NCBI GenBank assembly: GCA_041605955.1
Contig: JBFIXI010000011.1
Location: 1 to 64,000, forward strand
DNA: 64,000 nt
Reading direction: 5' to 3'
Source of the DNA: JAHEJX01 sp041605955
GTDB lineage: Bacteria; Actinomycetota; Acidimicrobiia; Spongiisociales; UBA5794
Shown here: piece by piece, positions 27,440 to 35,234 of the stretch
Layout: every line of letters starts with the position of its first letter
Numbering within the stretch: position 1 is the first letter of the stretch
Translations under genes and position numbers: made by a program
Notes under the pieces: model-generated
What the model was told of the DNA's origin: nothing
Databases searched by the model: none
What the model saw: the letters and a program-made list of their open reading frames with translations, nothing else

Positions 27440-27520
27440 TCAGGCCGGGAGCCGCTCCTCGAGGTGGTCGGCTACCCGCACCGCGTTGGCGATGATCGCG
27501 AGCCTCGGATTGACCGCCCC
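27440..27520 (-). pseudogene. Relic of a GMC-type oxidoreductase C-terminus
   Basis: On the minus strand a frame ending in TGA at 27442-27440 reads AVNPRLAIIANAVRVADHLEE-RLPA. This matches the C-terminal end of GMC (glucose-methanol-choline) oxidoreductases, in which a VNPxLTIxAxAxRxAxxL helix closes the FAD fold. The sequence upstream no longer reads as a flavoprotein, and no start is available. It is most likely the last 28 or so codons of a deleted gene in the 272-base gap between the GYD and DM13 genes. Confidence 0.4.
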
Positions 27521-27635
27521 ACGCCGCCACCGGGTGTCCGTTTCAGGCGTGGTCTGTCGGGGAGTTGCTGCGGGCCCGGCGCTGCGTCACAGCCAGCTAG
27601 TCGCCGGCCCGGAGGCGGCGCCCACCGGCGGTTGA

Positions 27636-28343
27636 TCAGCCGGTGGCCGCCGGAGTGAGTGGGGCGGCGTTGAATGTGTAGTTGAAGCGTCGACACCAGA
27701 TGGCCAGCGAGGTGTAGGCGCCCAGGTCGACCTCGGCCGGGATGTCGTAGTTCTGGTTGCCGCGGTTGCCCTTCAGCTCGCCGATATCGAAGAACTCCTC
27801 GTCATACGCTCCGCGGTCGGCGACCAGCGGCGAGGTGGACAGGATGACCCTGAGATCAGGTCCGTTGGACACGTCCAGATCCTCGAAGCGCAACACCCGC
27901 GAACCGTCCGGGAGCATGAATACCAGTGCGGTGCCGCTACCTTCATGACCTACGTCGATGAACCTGCCGCTCGTGAGCAACACCGGCTCGGCCGGAACCG
28001 TCGTTGTCGTCGTTGATGTTGTCGGGGAGCTCGTCGTGGCGGCCGGGTCTTGGGTTCCAGGATCGGTGGAGGTAGTCGACGGCGTCGAGGTTGTTGCGGT
28101 GCCAGGCGGTGCGGTGGTGGACGAGGTGACCGCACCGGACCCATTCGGGAAGGCTTCGTCGACGGTTTCGTCGAGAAACAGCTTCTGAGGCTGAAACCAC
28201 ACGAGCACGAAGACGATCCCGGCGGCCGCCAGGATCAGGCCGGCTGCGACCAGTCGGCGGTGCCGCCGAACCCAATCGGCGGCGCGCTGCGTCAGTACGC
28301 TGAATCGCCACTCACCAGCGCTCACGCCGCAGAGTCTTGCCAT
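27636..28343 (-). CDS. Membrane-anchored DM13 domain protein
   Basis: A 235-residue protein: basic cytoplasmic start, one membrane helix (about 31-51), a long Thr/Ser/Pro linker (about 70-120), then a DM13 domain (about 122-230). DM13 marks are GRFIDVGHEGSGTALVF, RFEDLDVSNGPDLRVILS, LKGNRGNQNYDIP and SLAIWCRRF with the conserved near-terminal cysteine. DM13 domains are suggested to take part in extracellular redox or electron transfer. The linker suggests crossing a cell wall. It is divergent from the 2TM gene at 28451. Confidence 0.92.
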   Translation of the reverse strand: MARLCGVSAGEWRFSVLTQRAADWVRRHRRLVAAGLILAAAGIVFVLVWFQPQKLFLDETVDEAFPNGSGAVTSSTTAPPGTATTSTPSTTSTDPGTQDPAATTSSPTTSTTTTTVPAEPVLLTSGRFIDVGHEGSGTALVFMLPDGSRVLRFEDLDVSNGPDLRVILSTSPLVADRGAYDEEFFDIGELKGNRGNQNYDIPAEVDLGAYTSLAIWCRRFNYTFNAAPLTPAATG

Positions 28344-28450
28344 GATCCCGAGCCGTTACAAGGGCTTCGTGAAACCCTCAGGCCGAAGGACCCTGGGCGG
28401 TGCCCGGACAGCCGCGGACACTGGAGGGTGATGGATTGAAGGAGGGCATG

Positions 28451-28741
28451 ATGGCAGCGACCGATTCCCAGACAGCCGAGGAGGCTGCCCGGAGACGGGC
28501 CAGGTACCTCACCGGACTGATCTGGCATACCGGGGCGTTCGTCATAATCAACGCCCTTCTGTGGCTCTTGGACGCGTATGGTCCCGGCGGGGTCAACTGG
28601 GCCACGTGGATCACCGCTTTTTGGGGCTTCGCGCTGGCATTCCACGCGCTGGCCTACATCGTCGAAGGACGGGGCCTCGAAGCTCGTAAGCGGCGGGAGT
28701 ACTACGAAGAAGAGCGGCAGCGCGAGACCATGCTCCACTAG
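28451..28741 (+). CDS. 2TM domain membrane protein
   Basis: The ATG at 28451 (or 28448) follows GGAGGG. The 96-residue product has two membrane helices (about 27-47 and 53-75) with a charged EERQRE tail, matching the 2TM family: RRRARYLTGLIWHTGAFVIIN, then FWGFALAFHALAY. The family is often fused to or near regulators, but this copy is alone. The function is unknown. Confidence 0.85.
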   Translation: MAATDSQTAEEAARRRARYLTGLIWHTGAFVIINALLWLLDAYGPGGVNWATWITAFWGFALAFHALAYIVEGRGLEARKRREYYEEERQRETMLH

Positions 28742-28813
28742 TCCATCAGTGAGTTTGCTACGCCGACGCAAGGCGGCTCGGGTCCCCGTCGGCTGTGGCA
28801 GGAAGGGACTGGC

Positions 28814-29815
28814 ATGAAAGCGATCATCTATCACCACTACGGCGCGGCCGACGTGCTCGCACTCGAGGATGTGGCTCAGCCGGTGCCGGGGGATGATGAG
28901 GTACTCGTGCGGGTGCACGCCGCTTCGATGAACCGGGTCGACTGGCAGTACATGCAGGGCAAGCCTTACCTGTCGCGGGTGATTTATGGGTTGCGCACAC
29001 CCAACATCGAGGGGATTGGCGCCGACCTGGCGGGGCGCGTCGAGGCCGTCGGCAAGAACGTCACGAAGTTCCGTACCGGTGACGAGGTCTTCGGCGAGGT
29101 CAACGGCGAATTCGCCGACGACCGGCAGCTAAATCTCTCCTCGTGCGCCGAGTTCGTCTGTGTGTCGGAGGACTGGTTGGCGATGAAGCCGGCGAGCCTG
29201 TCCTTCGAGGAGGCAGCAGCCGTTCCGCTCGCCGCAACGACTGCGCTCCAGGGCTTGCGCGACTACGGCCATGTACAGCCCGGCGACGAGGTCCTGATCA
29301 ATGGAGCGTCGGGCGCGGTTGGCACCTTCGCAGTTCAGATCGCCAAAGCCTTCGGTGCAGAGGTGACCGGTGTCTGTGGTACCGAGACTGTCGAGTTGAT
29401 CCGCTCGATCGGCGCCGAGCACGTCATCGACTACAAGCGCGCTGACTTCACCCGTCTGGGGAAGCGCTACGACCTGATTCTCGACAACGTCGGCAATCAC
29501 TCGGTTTCGGCTTGCCGCCGGGCGCTCAAGCCCAAGGGGATGTACCTCGGGTCGTTTGGGCAGCCACAGAACGAGTGGCTTGGACCGTTGGCCAAGATGC
29601 TTCGGATGCGCATCTACTCACGCTTCGTGAGCCAGGAGGTCGTATTTCTCAACCAGCATCGCAAGAAGGAAGACCTCCCCGAGCTGGTCGAGATGATCGA
29701 GGCCGGCCTGGTCATGCCCGTGATCGATCGGGTCTACACCTTGCCCGAAGTGCCTGAAGCTATGCGCTACATAGGCGGCGGCCACGCCAAGGCAAAAGTC
29801 GTCATCACCGTGTGA
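28814..29815 (+). CDS. NAD(P)-dependent zinc-less MDR oxidoreductase (quinone-reductase type)
   Basis: A 333-residue medium-chain dehydrogenase/reductase. GroES-like N-terminal domain with VLVRVHAASMNRVDW, and a Rossmann domain with a glycine motif GASGAVGTFAVQIAKAFGA (about 156-174). The structural-zinc cysteines are absent, as in quinone oxidoreductases and enoyl reductases. It lies 21 bases upstream of a paralogue at 29837, with which it probably forms an operon. The substrate is unknown; reduced quinones or activated alkenes are likely. Confidence 0.9.
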   Translation: MKAIIYHHYGAADVLALEDVAQPVPGDDEVLVRVHAASMNRVDWQYMQGKPYLSRVIYGLRTPNIEGIGADLAGRVEAVGKNVTKFRTGDEVFGEVNGEFADDRQLNLSSCAEFVCVSEDWLAMKPASLSFEEAAAVPLAATTALQGLRDYGHVQPGDEVLINGASGAVGTFAVQIAKAFGAEVTGVCGTETVELIRSIGAEHVIDYKRADFTRLGKRYDLILDNVGNHSVSACRRALKPKGMYLGSFGQPQNEWLGPLAKMLRMRIYSRFVSQEVVFLNQHRKKEDLPELVEMIEAGLVMPVIDRVYTLPEVPEAMRYIGGGHAKAKVVITV

Positions 29816-29836
29816 CCCACAACAGAGGAGAACGCC

Positions 29837-30805
29837 ATGAAGGCAGCCATCCACCATGAATACGGCCCACCCGACGAGGTATTCGCCTTGGAGGACATCC
29901 CGGTTCCGGTGATCGAGGAGTACGACGTGTTGGTACGTGTCCATGCTGCCGGCGTCAACTGGGCCGATCGCTCGATGACCACCGGCAAACCCTACGTGAT
30001 GCGGCTCGGGTACGGCCTGAGCAGACCCCGCCATGGTGTCCGCGGCACCGATCTCGCCGGCACGGTGGACGCAGTGGGCGCGGATGTCACGGACCTCCAG
30101 GTTGGCGATGAGGTGTTCGGGTGGAGCACTGGGACGTTTGCCGAATACGCCGCGGCGGCCGCAGACCAGTTGGTTCGCAAGCCGGCCGGCATCTCGTGGG
30201 AGCAAGCTGCGGGTACACCGCTGGCCGGGTGCGTCGCCCTGCAGGCACTGCGGGACATCGCCAAGGTCTCGGCGGGCGACAAGGTCTTGGTGGTAGGCGC
30301 CTCGGGAGGCATCGGCACCTTTATCGTCCAGATCGCCAAGGCATTCGGGGCCGACGTCACCGGCGTCTGCAGCACCCCGAACCTGGACCTGGTCCGATCG
30401 CTCGGCGTCGACCATGTCATCGACTACACGACAGACGACTTCACGGAGGGGACGGAGCGCTACGACGTCATCTTCGACATCGCCGACAAGCACTCGTTGG
30501 CGGATCGACGCCGAGTGCTCACTCGCAAGGGCACGCTGATCCCCAACAGCGGTGAGGGTGGGCCCTGGTTCGGCAGCATCGGCCGCATCTTCAAGGCGTG
30601 GCTGATCTCGCCGTTCGTGAGCCAGAAACTGCGGCCGTTCCTGTCGTTGACGAAGAGGGAGGATCTGCTCGCCCTCGTCGATCTGATCGAGGACGGCAAG
30701 CTCACCCCGGTCGTCGGTAAGACCTACTCGCTGACCGACACCGGCGCCGCCATCCACGAGGCCGGTTCGGGCCACGCTCGCGGCAAGGTTGTGATCACGA
30801 TCTGA
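29837..30805 (+). CDS. NAD(P)-dependent zinc-less MDR oxidoreductase (paralogue of upstream gene)
   Basis: A 322-residue protein clearly homologous to its upstream neighbour: VLVRVHAAGVNWADRSMTTGKPY, nucleotide motif GASGGIGTFIVQIAKAFGA and SLGVDHVIDYTTDDF occur in the same order. AGAGGAG precedes the ATG. The tandem pair suggests gene duplication. The last 11 bases overlap the end of the convergent glyoxalase-type gene. No zinc ligands are present. Confidence 0.9.
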   Translation: MKAAIHHEYGPPDEVFALEDIPVPVIEEYDVLVRVHAAGVNWADRSMTTGKPYVMRLGYGLSRPRHGVRGTDLAGTVDAVGADVTDLQVGDEVFGWSTGTFAEYAAAAADQLVRKPAGISWEQAAGTPLAGCVALQALRDIAKVSAGDKVLVVGASGGIGTFIVQIAKAFGADVTGVCSTPNLDLVRSLGVDHVIDYTTDDFTEGTERYDVIFDIADKHSLADRRRVLTRKGTLIPNSGEGGPWFGSIGRIFKAWLISPFVSQKLRPFLSLTKREDLLALVDLIEDGKLTPVVGKTYSLTDTGAAIHEAGSGHARGKVVITI

Positions 30806-31163
30806 CCTGCGGTCGAGGAGAACCGAAGCGGATCAGGTTGGCGTCCCGGTCGAGGCAGGCTCCTTCGCGCAAGCCGTAGGTCGTGTCCTGGGGCGCGATC
30901 AATCGACCGTCGATGTCGGCTCTGCTCCACTCGTCGTAGAGGGCGTCGGCGTCGTCGACATAGACATACACGGCACTCATGTTGCGACTGGGAACCAGGT
31001 CGGCGACCTCGGCCAAGTGGAACTCGACACCGTCGCGTTCAGCGAACCCGTAGGCATCGGGCCCTTCGTAGCGGCGGACATCGAAGCCGAGCTTGCCATA
31101 GTGCTCCAGGGCGAGGTCGATGTCGCGCACCGGAAAGACTGGGGAGATCCGATCGAAGCCCAC
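30795..31163 (-). CDS. VOC (glyoxalase/bleomycin-resistance) family protein
   Basis: About 122 residues from GTG 31163 (VGFDRISPVFPVRDID); the frame is open further upstream to 31235 but the added residues look non-coding. It is a single VOC module: VFPVRDIDLALEHYGKLGF, then DGVEFHLAEVAD and VDDADALYDEWSRA, ending RDANLIRFGSP. Members include dioxygenases, glyoxalases and resistance proteins that bind drugs without metal. Here the usual metal-ligand glutamate near the end is not obvious (NLIRF in place of NLxEF), so a binding protein is likelier. Confidence 0.85.
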   Translation of the reverse strand: MGFDRISPVFPVRDIDLALEHYGKLGFDVRRYEGPDAYGFAERDGVEFHLAEVADLVPSRNMSAVYVYVDDADALYDEWSRADIDGRLIAPQDTTYGLREGACLDRDANLIRFGSPRPQVRS

Positions 31164-31173
31164 GAGCCTGATA

Positions 31174-31365
31174 CTACGCAGGCGTGGCCGCGTGGTCGCC
31201 AGTGGCGCGGGTGGCCCATTCCGCCTCGACCACACCGAGGACGATCAGGCTGATCGATGCTTCCGAGCGGTTGCCCTGCAAGGGCCCCGGCCTCTTCTTG
31301 AGCACAACCGCCAGCTGCTCGTAATCGACACCGAAGGATTCGATTCGGTCGATGATGTCGCACAT
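31174..31365 (-). CDS. Possible small hypothetical protein between methyltransferase and VOC genes
   Basis: A 63-residue frame from ATG 31365 (MCDIIDRIESFGVDYEQL), ending 10 bases before the preferred start of the VOC gene. Composition is protein-like (charged and aliphatic helices, IVLGVVEAEW), and it fills the gap between two co-oriented genes neatly. No ribosome site stands out and no family is recognised. Confidence 0.35.
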   Translation of the reverse strand: MCDIIDRIESFGVDYEQLAVVLKKRPGPLQGNRSEASISLIVLGVVEAEWATRATGDHAATPA

Positions 31366-31433
31366 CGCACCATTGTGCCCGATCGCAGGAAGCGTGGCAG
31401 CAACGAATCGAACGCTCCGCGCGATGCGTACCA

Positions 31434-32168
31434 CTAAGCCGGCGGCTTTTCCCAGACGGATACGTGCATGCTGCTCTCCGCGGTGAACGGCTCATGGTTC
31501 CATCCGCCCCAACGGTCGCGTAATGTCAACCCGGCGAGCTGCGCCATCAGGTCGAGCTCGGCGGGCCATACGTAGCGGAAGGGAACCGAGAAACGGTTGA
31601 CCGCTCCGTCGCGTATCCGGAGGTGATGCGAGATCAAGCCCTGGTTCACGACGTCATACTCGTCTATCCCCCACCGGTCCTCACCCCCCTGACACACTCG
31701 AAAGCTCTCCCCGGGAGGTAGGCGCCGCAAATCGGGGACACCAACCTCGATGACGAAGCACCCGCCCGGCTCGAGATGAGCCGCCGCATTCCGAAAGCAC
31801 GCCACTTGCGCTTCCTGCGTGGTGAGGTTTCCGATCGTGTTGAACACCAGGTAGACAAGGGTGAACGATCCCTCCACCCGCGTCGTCGCCATGTCGCCGA
31901 TCGTCACCTTGATTCCTGCTGCGCCCGGCTTCTCCCACAGCCGGGCCACCATCGCTTGCGAGAGTTCGATCCCACGCACGGAGACTCCTTGCTGGGCGAG
32001 GGGAGCGGCGATCCGTCCGGTGCCGATGGCGAATTCCAACGCAGCGCCTTCACCTGCCAGCTGGGCGAGGAGGTCGACTACAGGATCCACAACCTCCGGC
32101 GCGGAGATCGACTGGTCGTCGTCATAGGTCGCGGCGATGCGCTCGTCGAAATAGCCGTCGTCGTGCAT
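31434..32168 (-). CDS. Class I SAM-dependent methyltransferase
   Basis: A 244-residue methyltransferase. The SAM-binding glycine motif appears as LEFAIGTGRIAAPLAQQGVSVRGIELS (about 43-69; core EFAIGTGRIAAPL), followed by IGDMATTRVEGSFTLVYLVFNTI and HLEPGGCFVIEVGVP for motifs II and III. It ends with a beta-rich segment RDRWGGWNHEPFTAESS seen in several small-molecule methyltransferases. The substrate is unknown. The VOC gene and small frame downstream may be co-transcribed. Confidence 0.88.
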   Translation of the reverse strand: MHDDGYFDERIAATYDDDQSISAPEVVDPVVDLLAQLAGEGAALEFAIGTGRIAAPLAQQGVSVRGIELSQAMVARLWEKPGAAGIKVTIGDMATTRVEGSFTLVYLVFNTIGNLTTQEAQVACFRNAAAHLEPGGCFVIEVGVPDLRRLPPGESFRVCQGGEDRWGIDEYDVVNQGLISHHLRIRDGAVNRFSVPFRYVWPAELDLMAQLAGLTLRDRWGGWNHEPFTAESSMHVSVWEKPPA

Positions 32169-32285
32169 GTCACCTCGAGTGAGGTTGGCACGCTAGCGCT
32201 CGTCAGCCGGGTCCGCCGCTCGACCCAACGACGGGTGGACGGCTGCACCGAGCCGGCTACCCGTCAGTGGCTGGTCAGACGGCAT

Positions 32286-32582
32286 CTACTCCCAGGCGAA
32301 GGTGATCGCCGACACTGCGCCTTCGGGTGCGACCTCGGACTCGTAAACCACCGCGGTTTCGTTCAGCTTGGCCCGATCGGCTGCGGTCGTTGAGGGGTAG
32401 ATGGCGCCGCGCCACTTGGCACCCAGCCCGTCGCCGGCGGGCACACCAACGCCGTTGCCGCGCCAGGTGGCCATCTCCCCCTCTCCTTGGAACGAGATCT
32501 CAGCCTGCGGAGTCGGCGTCGGAGCGAGTATGCGCCTGCCTGTGATCTGACCAGTCAGTTCACCGATCCTGTCCCCCAGCAT
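32286..32582 (-). CDS. Hypothetical protein, possibly beta-barrel ligand-binding
   Basis: The start at 32582 follows GAGGAGA and gives 98 residues. The protein is strand-rich with alternating hydrophobic residues (ITGRRILAP, AEISFQGEGEMATWRGNGVG, and a final SAITFAWE), which suggests a small antiparallel beta barrel. It is soluble and without cysteines. No family is recognised with confidence. It lies between a methyltransferase and an MDR oxidoreductase on the same strand. Confidence 0.6.
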   Translation of the reverse strand: MLGDRIGELTGQITGRRILAPTPTPQAEISFQGEGEMATWRGNGVGVPAGDGLGAKWRGAIYPSTTAADRAKLNETAVVYESEVAPEGAVSAITFAWE

Positions 32583-32685
32583 TGCTTCTCCTCGAAGCGT
32601 GTATGCCCAGCACTCCGTGCCCCTTGGTAAGGACGTTTTTCGCACTCCGGCACCGGCGCCAGCATCACATTTCGACCGACGCGGC

Positions 32686-33738
32686 TCAGTCCTCGGGTGG
32701 CGCGAGAGCCGCGTCGGTGAGGAGCACCGCCTTGCCCGCATGACCGCCGCGTTCGAGCAGCTCGTGAGCCCGGGCCGCCTCCAGCAACGGGATCCGCTCC
32801 GCCACCACCGGCTTGATCTTGCCGGCAGCCAGATACTCGAGCAGCTCTGCCAGCGTCTCCCGATACCAGTCCTCGTGGGCCTGCGGATACTTCATCATGT
32901 TCGGCGACAGCGGGGCTCGCCTCCCGCCGGGGATGAGCTTGATCAGCCCGACCGCCAGCAGACCCAGCGGAATGGCCCGAGCTCCCGACTTCTCGGTGGC
33001 GACGCTCCCCATGGGTATCAACCGGCCACCGGGCCGCAAGGCACGGTACGAGCGCCACAGCTGGCGGGCGCCGCCGACGGGATCGAAGACGACATCGACT
33101 CCATCTCCGGTCAGGGCACGAATCCGCTCAACGAAATCTTCCGTGCGATAGTCGATCGGAGTGGCGCCCAACTCCGCCACGAGGTCGTGGTTGTGTCGCG
33201 ACGCGGTCCCATACATCTCGAGTCCAGCTATTCCGCCCAGCTGGAGCAATGCCGTCCCCAAACCGCCGGCTGCGCCGTGCACCAGGATGCGCTCGCCGGC
33301 GCGCACCGCCGCGGTCTTGTGCAGATAGAGGTGGGCGGTGAGGTAATTCACCACCATGCAAACCGCCTCCACCGGATCGGCCCCGAGGGGAACGGGCACG
33401 AGGTGCGCCGCCGGAGCGCAGACATGCTCGGCATAGCCGCCGCCCCGGCCGTAGGTCCAGCAGGCGACCAGCTGCCCCGGCTCGAGCGCGGTCACATCCG
33501 GGCCGAGCTCGTCGACCAACCCCACCACATCCTCGCCCGGGGTGAACGGTACCGCCGGGGCGCCCGGCATCGAGATGCTGCGCGACATGACGTCGTACGC
33601 GGACACGCCGGCGGCCAGCACCTTCACCCGAGCCTCCCCCACCGCTGGCTTGGGGAGCGCCTCCTCCACAACCTGCAAGACATCAGACCCACCGCGCCGG
33701 GTCACGACGATCCGCCGGTTCATCTCCTGTTTCATCAC
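32686..33738 (-). CDS. MDR-type oxidoreductase (zinc-less, quinone-reductase-like)
   Basis: A 350-residue medium-chain reductase starting MMKQEMNRRIVVTRRGG. GroES-like part with GEARVKVLAAGVSAYDVMSR and PFTPGEDVVGLVDELG; Rossmann glycine motif VHGAAGGLGTALLQLGGIAG. It lacks the zinc-ligand cluster and is the third such enzyme in the window. The gene is monocistronic as far as seen. The likely substrates are small alkenals or quinones. Confidence 0.9.
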   Translation of the reverse strand: MMKQEMNRRIVVTRRGGSDVLQVVEEALPKPAVGEARVKVLAAGVSAYDVMSRSISMPGAPAVPFTPGEDVVGLVDELGPDVTALEPGQLVACWTYGRGGGYAEHVCAPAAHLVPVPLGADPVEAVCMVVNYLTAHLYLHKTAAVRAGERILVHGAAGGLGTALLQLGGIAGLEMYGTASRHNHDLVAELGATPIDYRTEDFVERIRALTGDGVDVVFDPVGGARQLWRSYRALRPGGRLIPMGSVATEKSGARAIPLGLLAVGLIKLIPGGRRAPLSPNMMKYPQAHEDWYRETLAELLEYLAAGKIKPVVAERIPLLEAARAHELLERGGHAGKAVLLTDAALAPPED

Positions 33739-34071
33739 GACTCCTTTGCTGCCGAGACCTCATCGGTGGCGGGCATGCCGGGGAGCGCCGGGCACACCGG
33801 CCGGCCAACGCGGTTTCGAGGAGAGGTGCCCAGCCGAGTCGATCGCGCCCCCGCATTGAGGGCCGGTAAGTGGTACCGATGGTCGAATCCAGCCATTGCC
33901 CTCTTCTCAAGCAAAGCACACGGCGCATCGGGCTGCTAGGGACCGTTGCCTCCATGCCTCTGGCCGCAGTCCCTACCTCGCGAGACCCCCCGGGCCGTCG
34001 TGAAGGACCGCGGCAGCTTTCCTCTGGGAGTTCACTGCATGAAACCATCGCTGCGGTAGGGTCGCCGGACC
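33739..34071. other. Gap between MDR and LCP genes, nothing recognised
   Basis: The 333 bases between divergent genes contain no convincing coding frame, RNA or strong inverted repeat. The LCP promoter must lie in the right-hand part, but no clear -10/-35 hexamers were identified. Confidence 0.4.
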
Positions 34072-35214
34072 ATGTCGAAAGCACGTCCGGAATCCGCGCG
34101 GCCAACCGTGGCGCTGATGAGCCTGCTACTGCTGACGGCCGCGTGCACCGGTGTCGCCGACTCGAACGCCGGCAATGCCCGACCAGTGGGCGTGGTCGCC
34201 ACGACCTCAACCCCTACCGAGGTCGATCCGCCATCGACCACCGCTGAGGCCCGCACGACCACCACCGCCCCAACCACCACCCTGCCACCGACGACGACCA
34301 CCACCGCTCCGCCCCGCATCTGGGACGACTACGACCGCCTCAACATCATGCTGCTCGGCAGCGACGCCGGGGTCGGGCGCACCGGAACCCGCACCGACAC
34401 CGTCATCCTCTTCAGCATCGAACCCGACAGCGGCGACGCCGCCATGTTCTCGATCCCCCGCAACCTCACCGAGGCGCCCCTTCCCGAAGGCATGGGACTT
34501 TGGGACTGCAACTGCTTCCCCGACATCATCACCCACCTGTGGGCCAACGGTGAGTGGTACCCCGAGGCGTTCCCCGGCCCACAGGAGCCGTCGGTCAATG
34601 CCCTCAAGGCGGCCGTCGGCTTGATCTTCGGACTCGACATCCACTACTACGCCAAGGTCGATCTAGCCGGGTTCGTCGCCATGATCGATGCGGTCGGCGG
34701 CGTCACCATCGACGTCCCCAAGAGGATCGTGGATGAGAGCTATCCGCATGAGGACGGCGGGACCGAGTACGTCGTCATCGAGGAGGGAGAGCAGCATCTA
34801 GATGGCCACCTGGCGCTGGCCTATTCGCGGATTCGACGCCACTCCGGGGACTTCGCCAGGATGCACCGCCAACGTTGCCTGATCGGATCGCTCATCGACC
34901 AGACCGATATCACGGACATCCTTGCCGGGCACCGCGAGCTGGCCGCCGCCGTCCAAGACCACGTAGTCACCGACATCCCGATCGAGGCGCTTGGCGATCT
35001 GGTCGAGTTACTGTCCCGAGTCGAGCTGGATCGTTTCGCCACGCTGCGGATCACTCGGTACAACTATGGGGCGTCGGGACACGCCGGCTACCAGCTCTAC
35101 GACCTAGCGCGCCTCAAAACCGACGCGCAGCGGCTGATGGACGACCCCACGACCCAGCTCGACACCCAGGACGGTGGCGGGTTCGAGGCAACCTGCGAGC
35201 TGTCCTTCGACTGA
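34072..35214 (+). CDS. LCP (LytR-CpsA-Psr) family lipoprotein
   Basis: A 380-residue protein with a lipobox LLTAAC (Cys25), a Thr/Pro linker (about 55-82), then an LCP domain: LNIMLLGSDAGVGRTGTRTD (about 88-107), MFSIPRN, NALKAAVGLIFGLDIHYY and LDGHLALAYSRIRR. The arginine and aspartates that bind the polyprenyl pyrophosphate are present (GTRTDT, RIRRHSGDFARMHRQR). LCP enzymes attach glycopolymers to peptidoglycan. The usual anchor is an N-terminal helix; a lipoprotein form is less common. An extra loop with two cysteines (WDCNCF) lies after the SIPRN strand. Confidence 0.9.
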   Translation: MSKARPESARPTVALMSLLLLTAACTGVADSNAGNARPVGVVATTSTPTEVDPPSTTAEARTTTTAPTTTLPPTTTTTAPPRIWDDYDRLNIMLLGSDAGVGRTGTRTDTVILFSIEPDSGDAAMFSIPRNLTEAPLPEGMGLWDCNCFPDIITHLWANGEWYPEAFPGPQEPSVNALKAAVGLIFGLDIHYYAKVDLAGFVAMIDAVGGVTIDVPKRIVDESYPHEDGGTEYVVIEEGEQHLDGHLALAYSRIRRHSGDFARMHRQRCLIGSLIDQTDITDILAGHRELAAAVQDHVVTDIPIEALGDLVELLSRVELDRFATLRITRYNYGASGHAGYQLYDLARLKTDAQRLMDDPTTQLDTQDGGGFEATCELSFD

Positions 35215-35234
35215 GCAGGGCCCGCCAGCGAACC

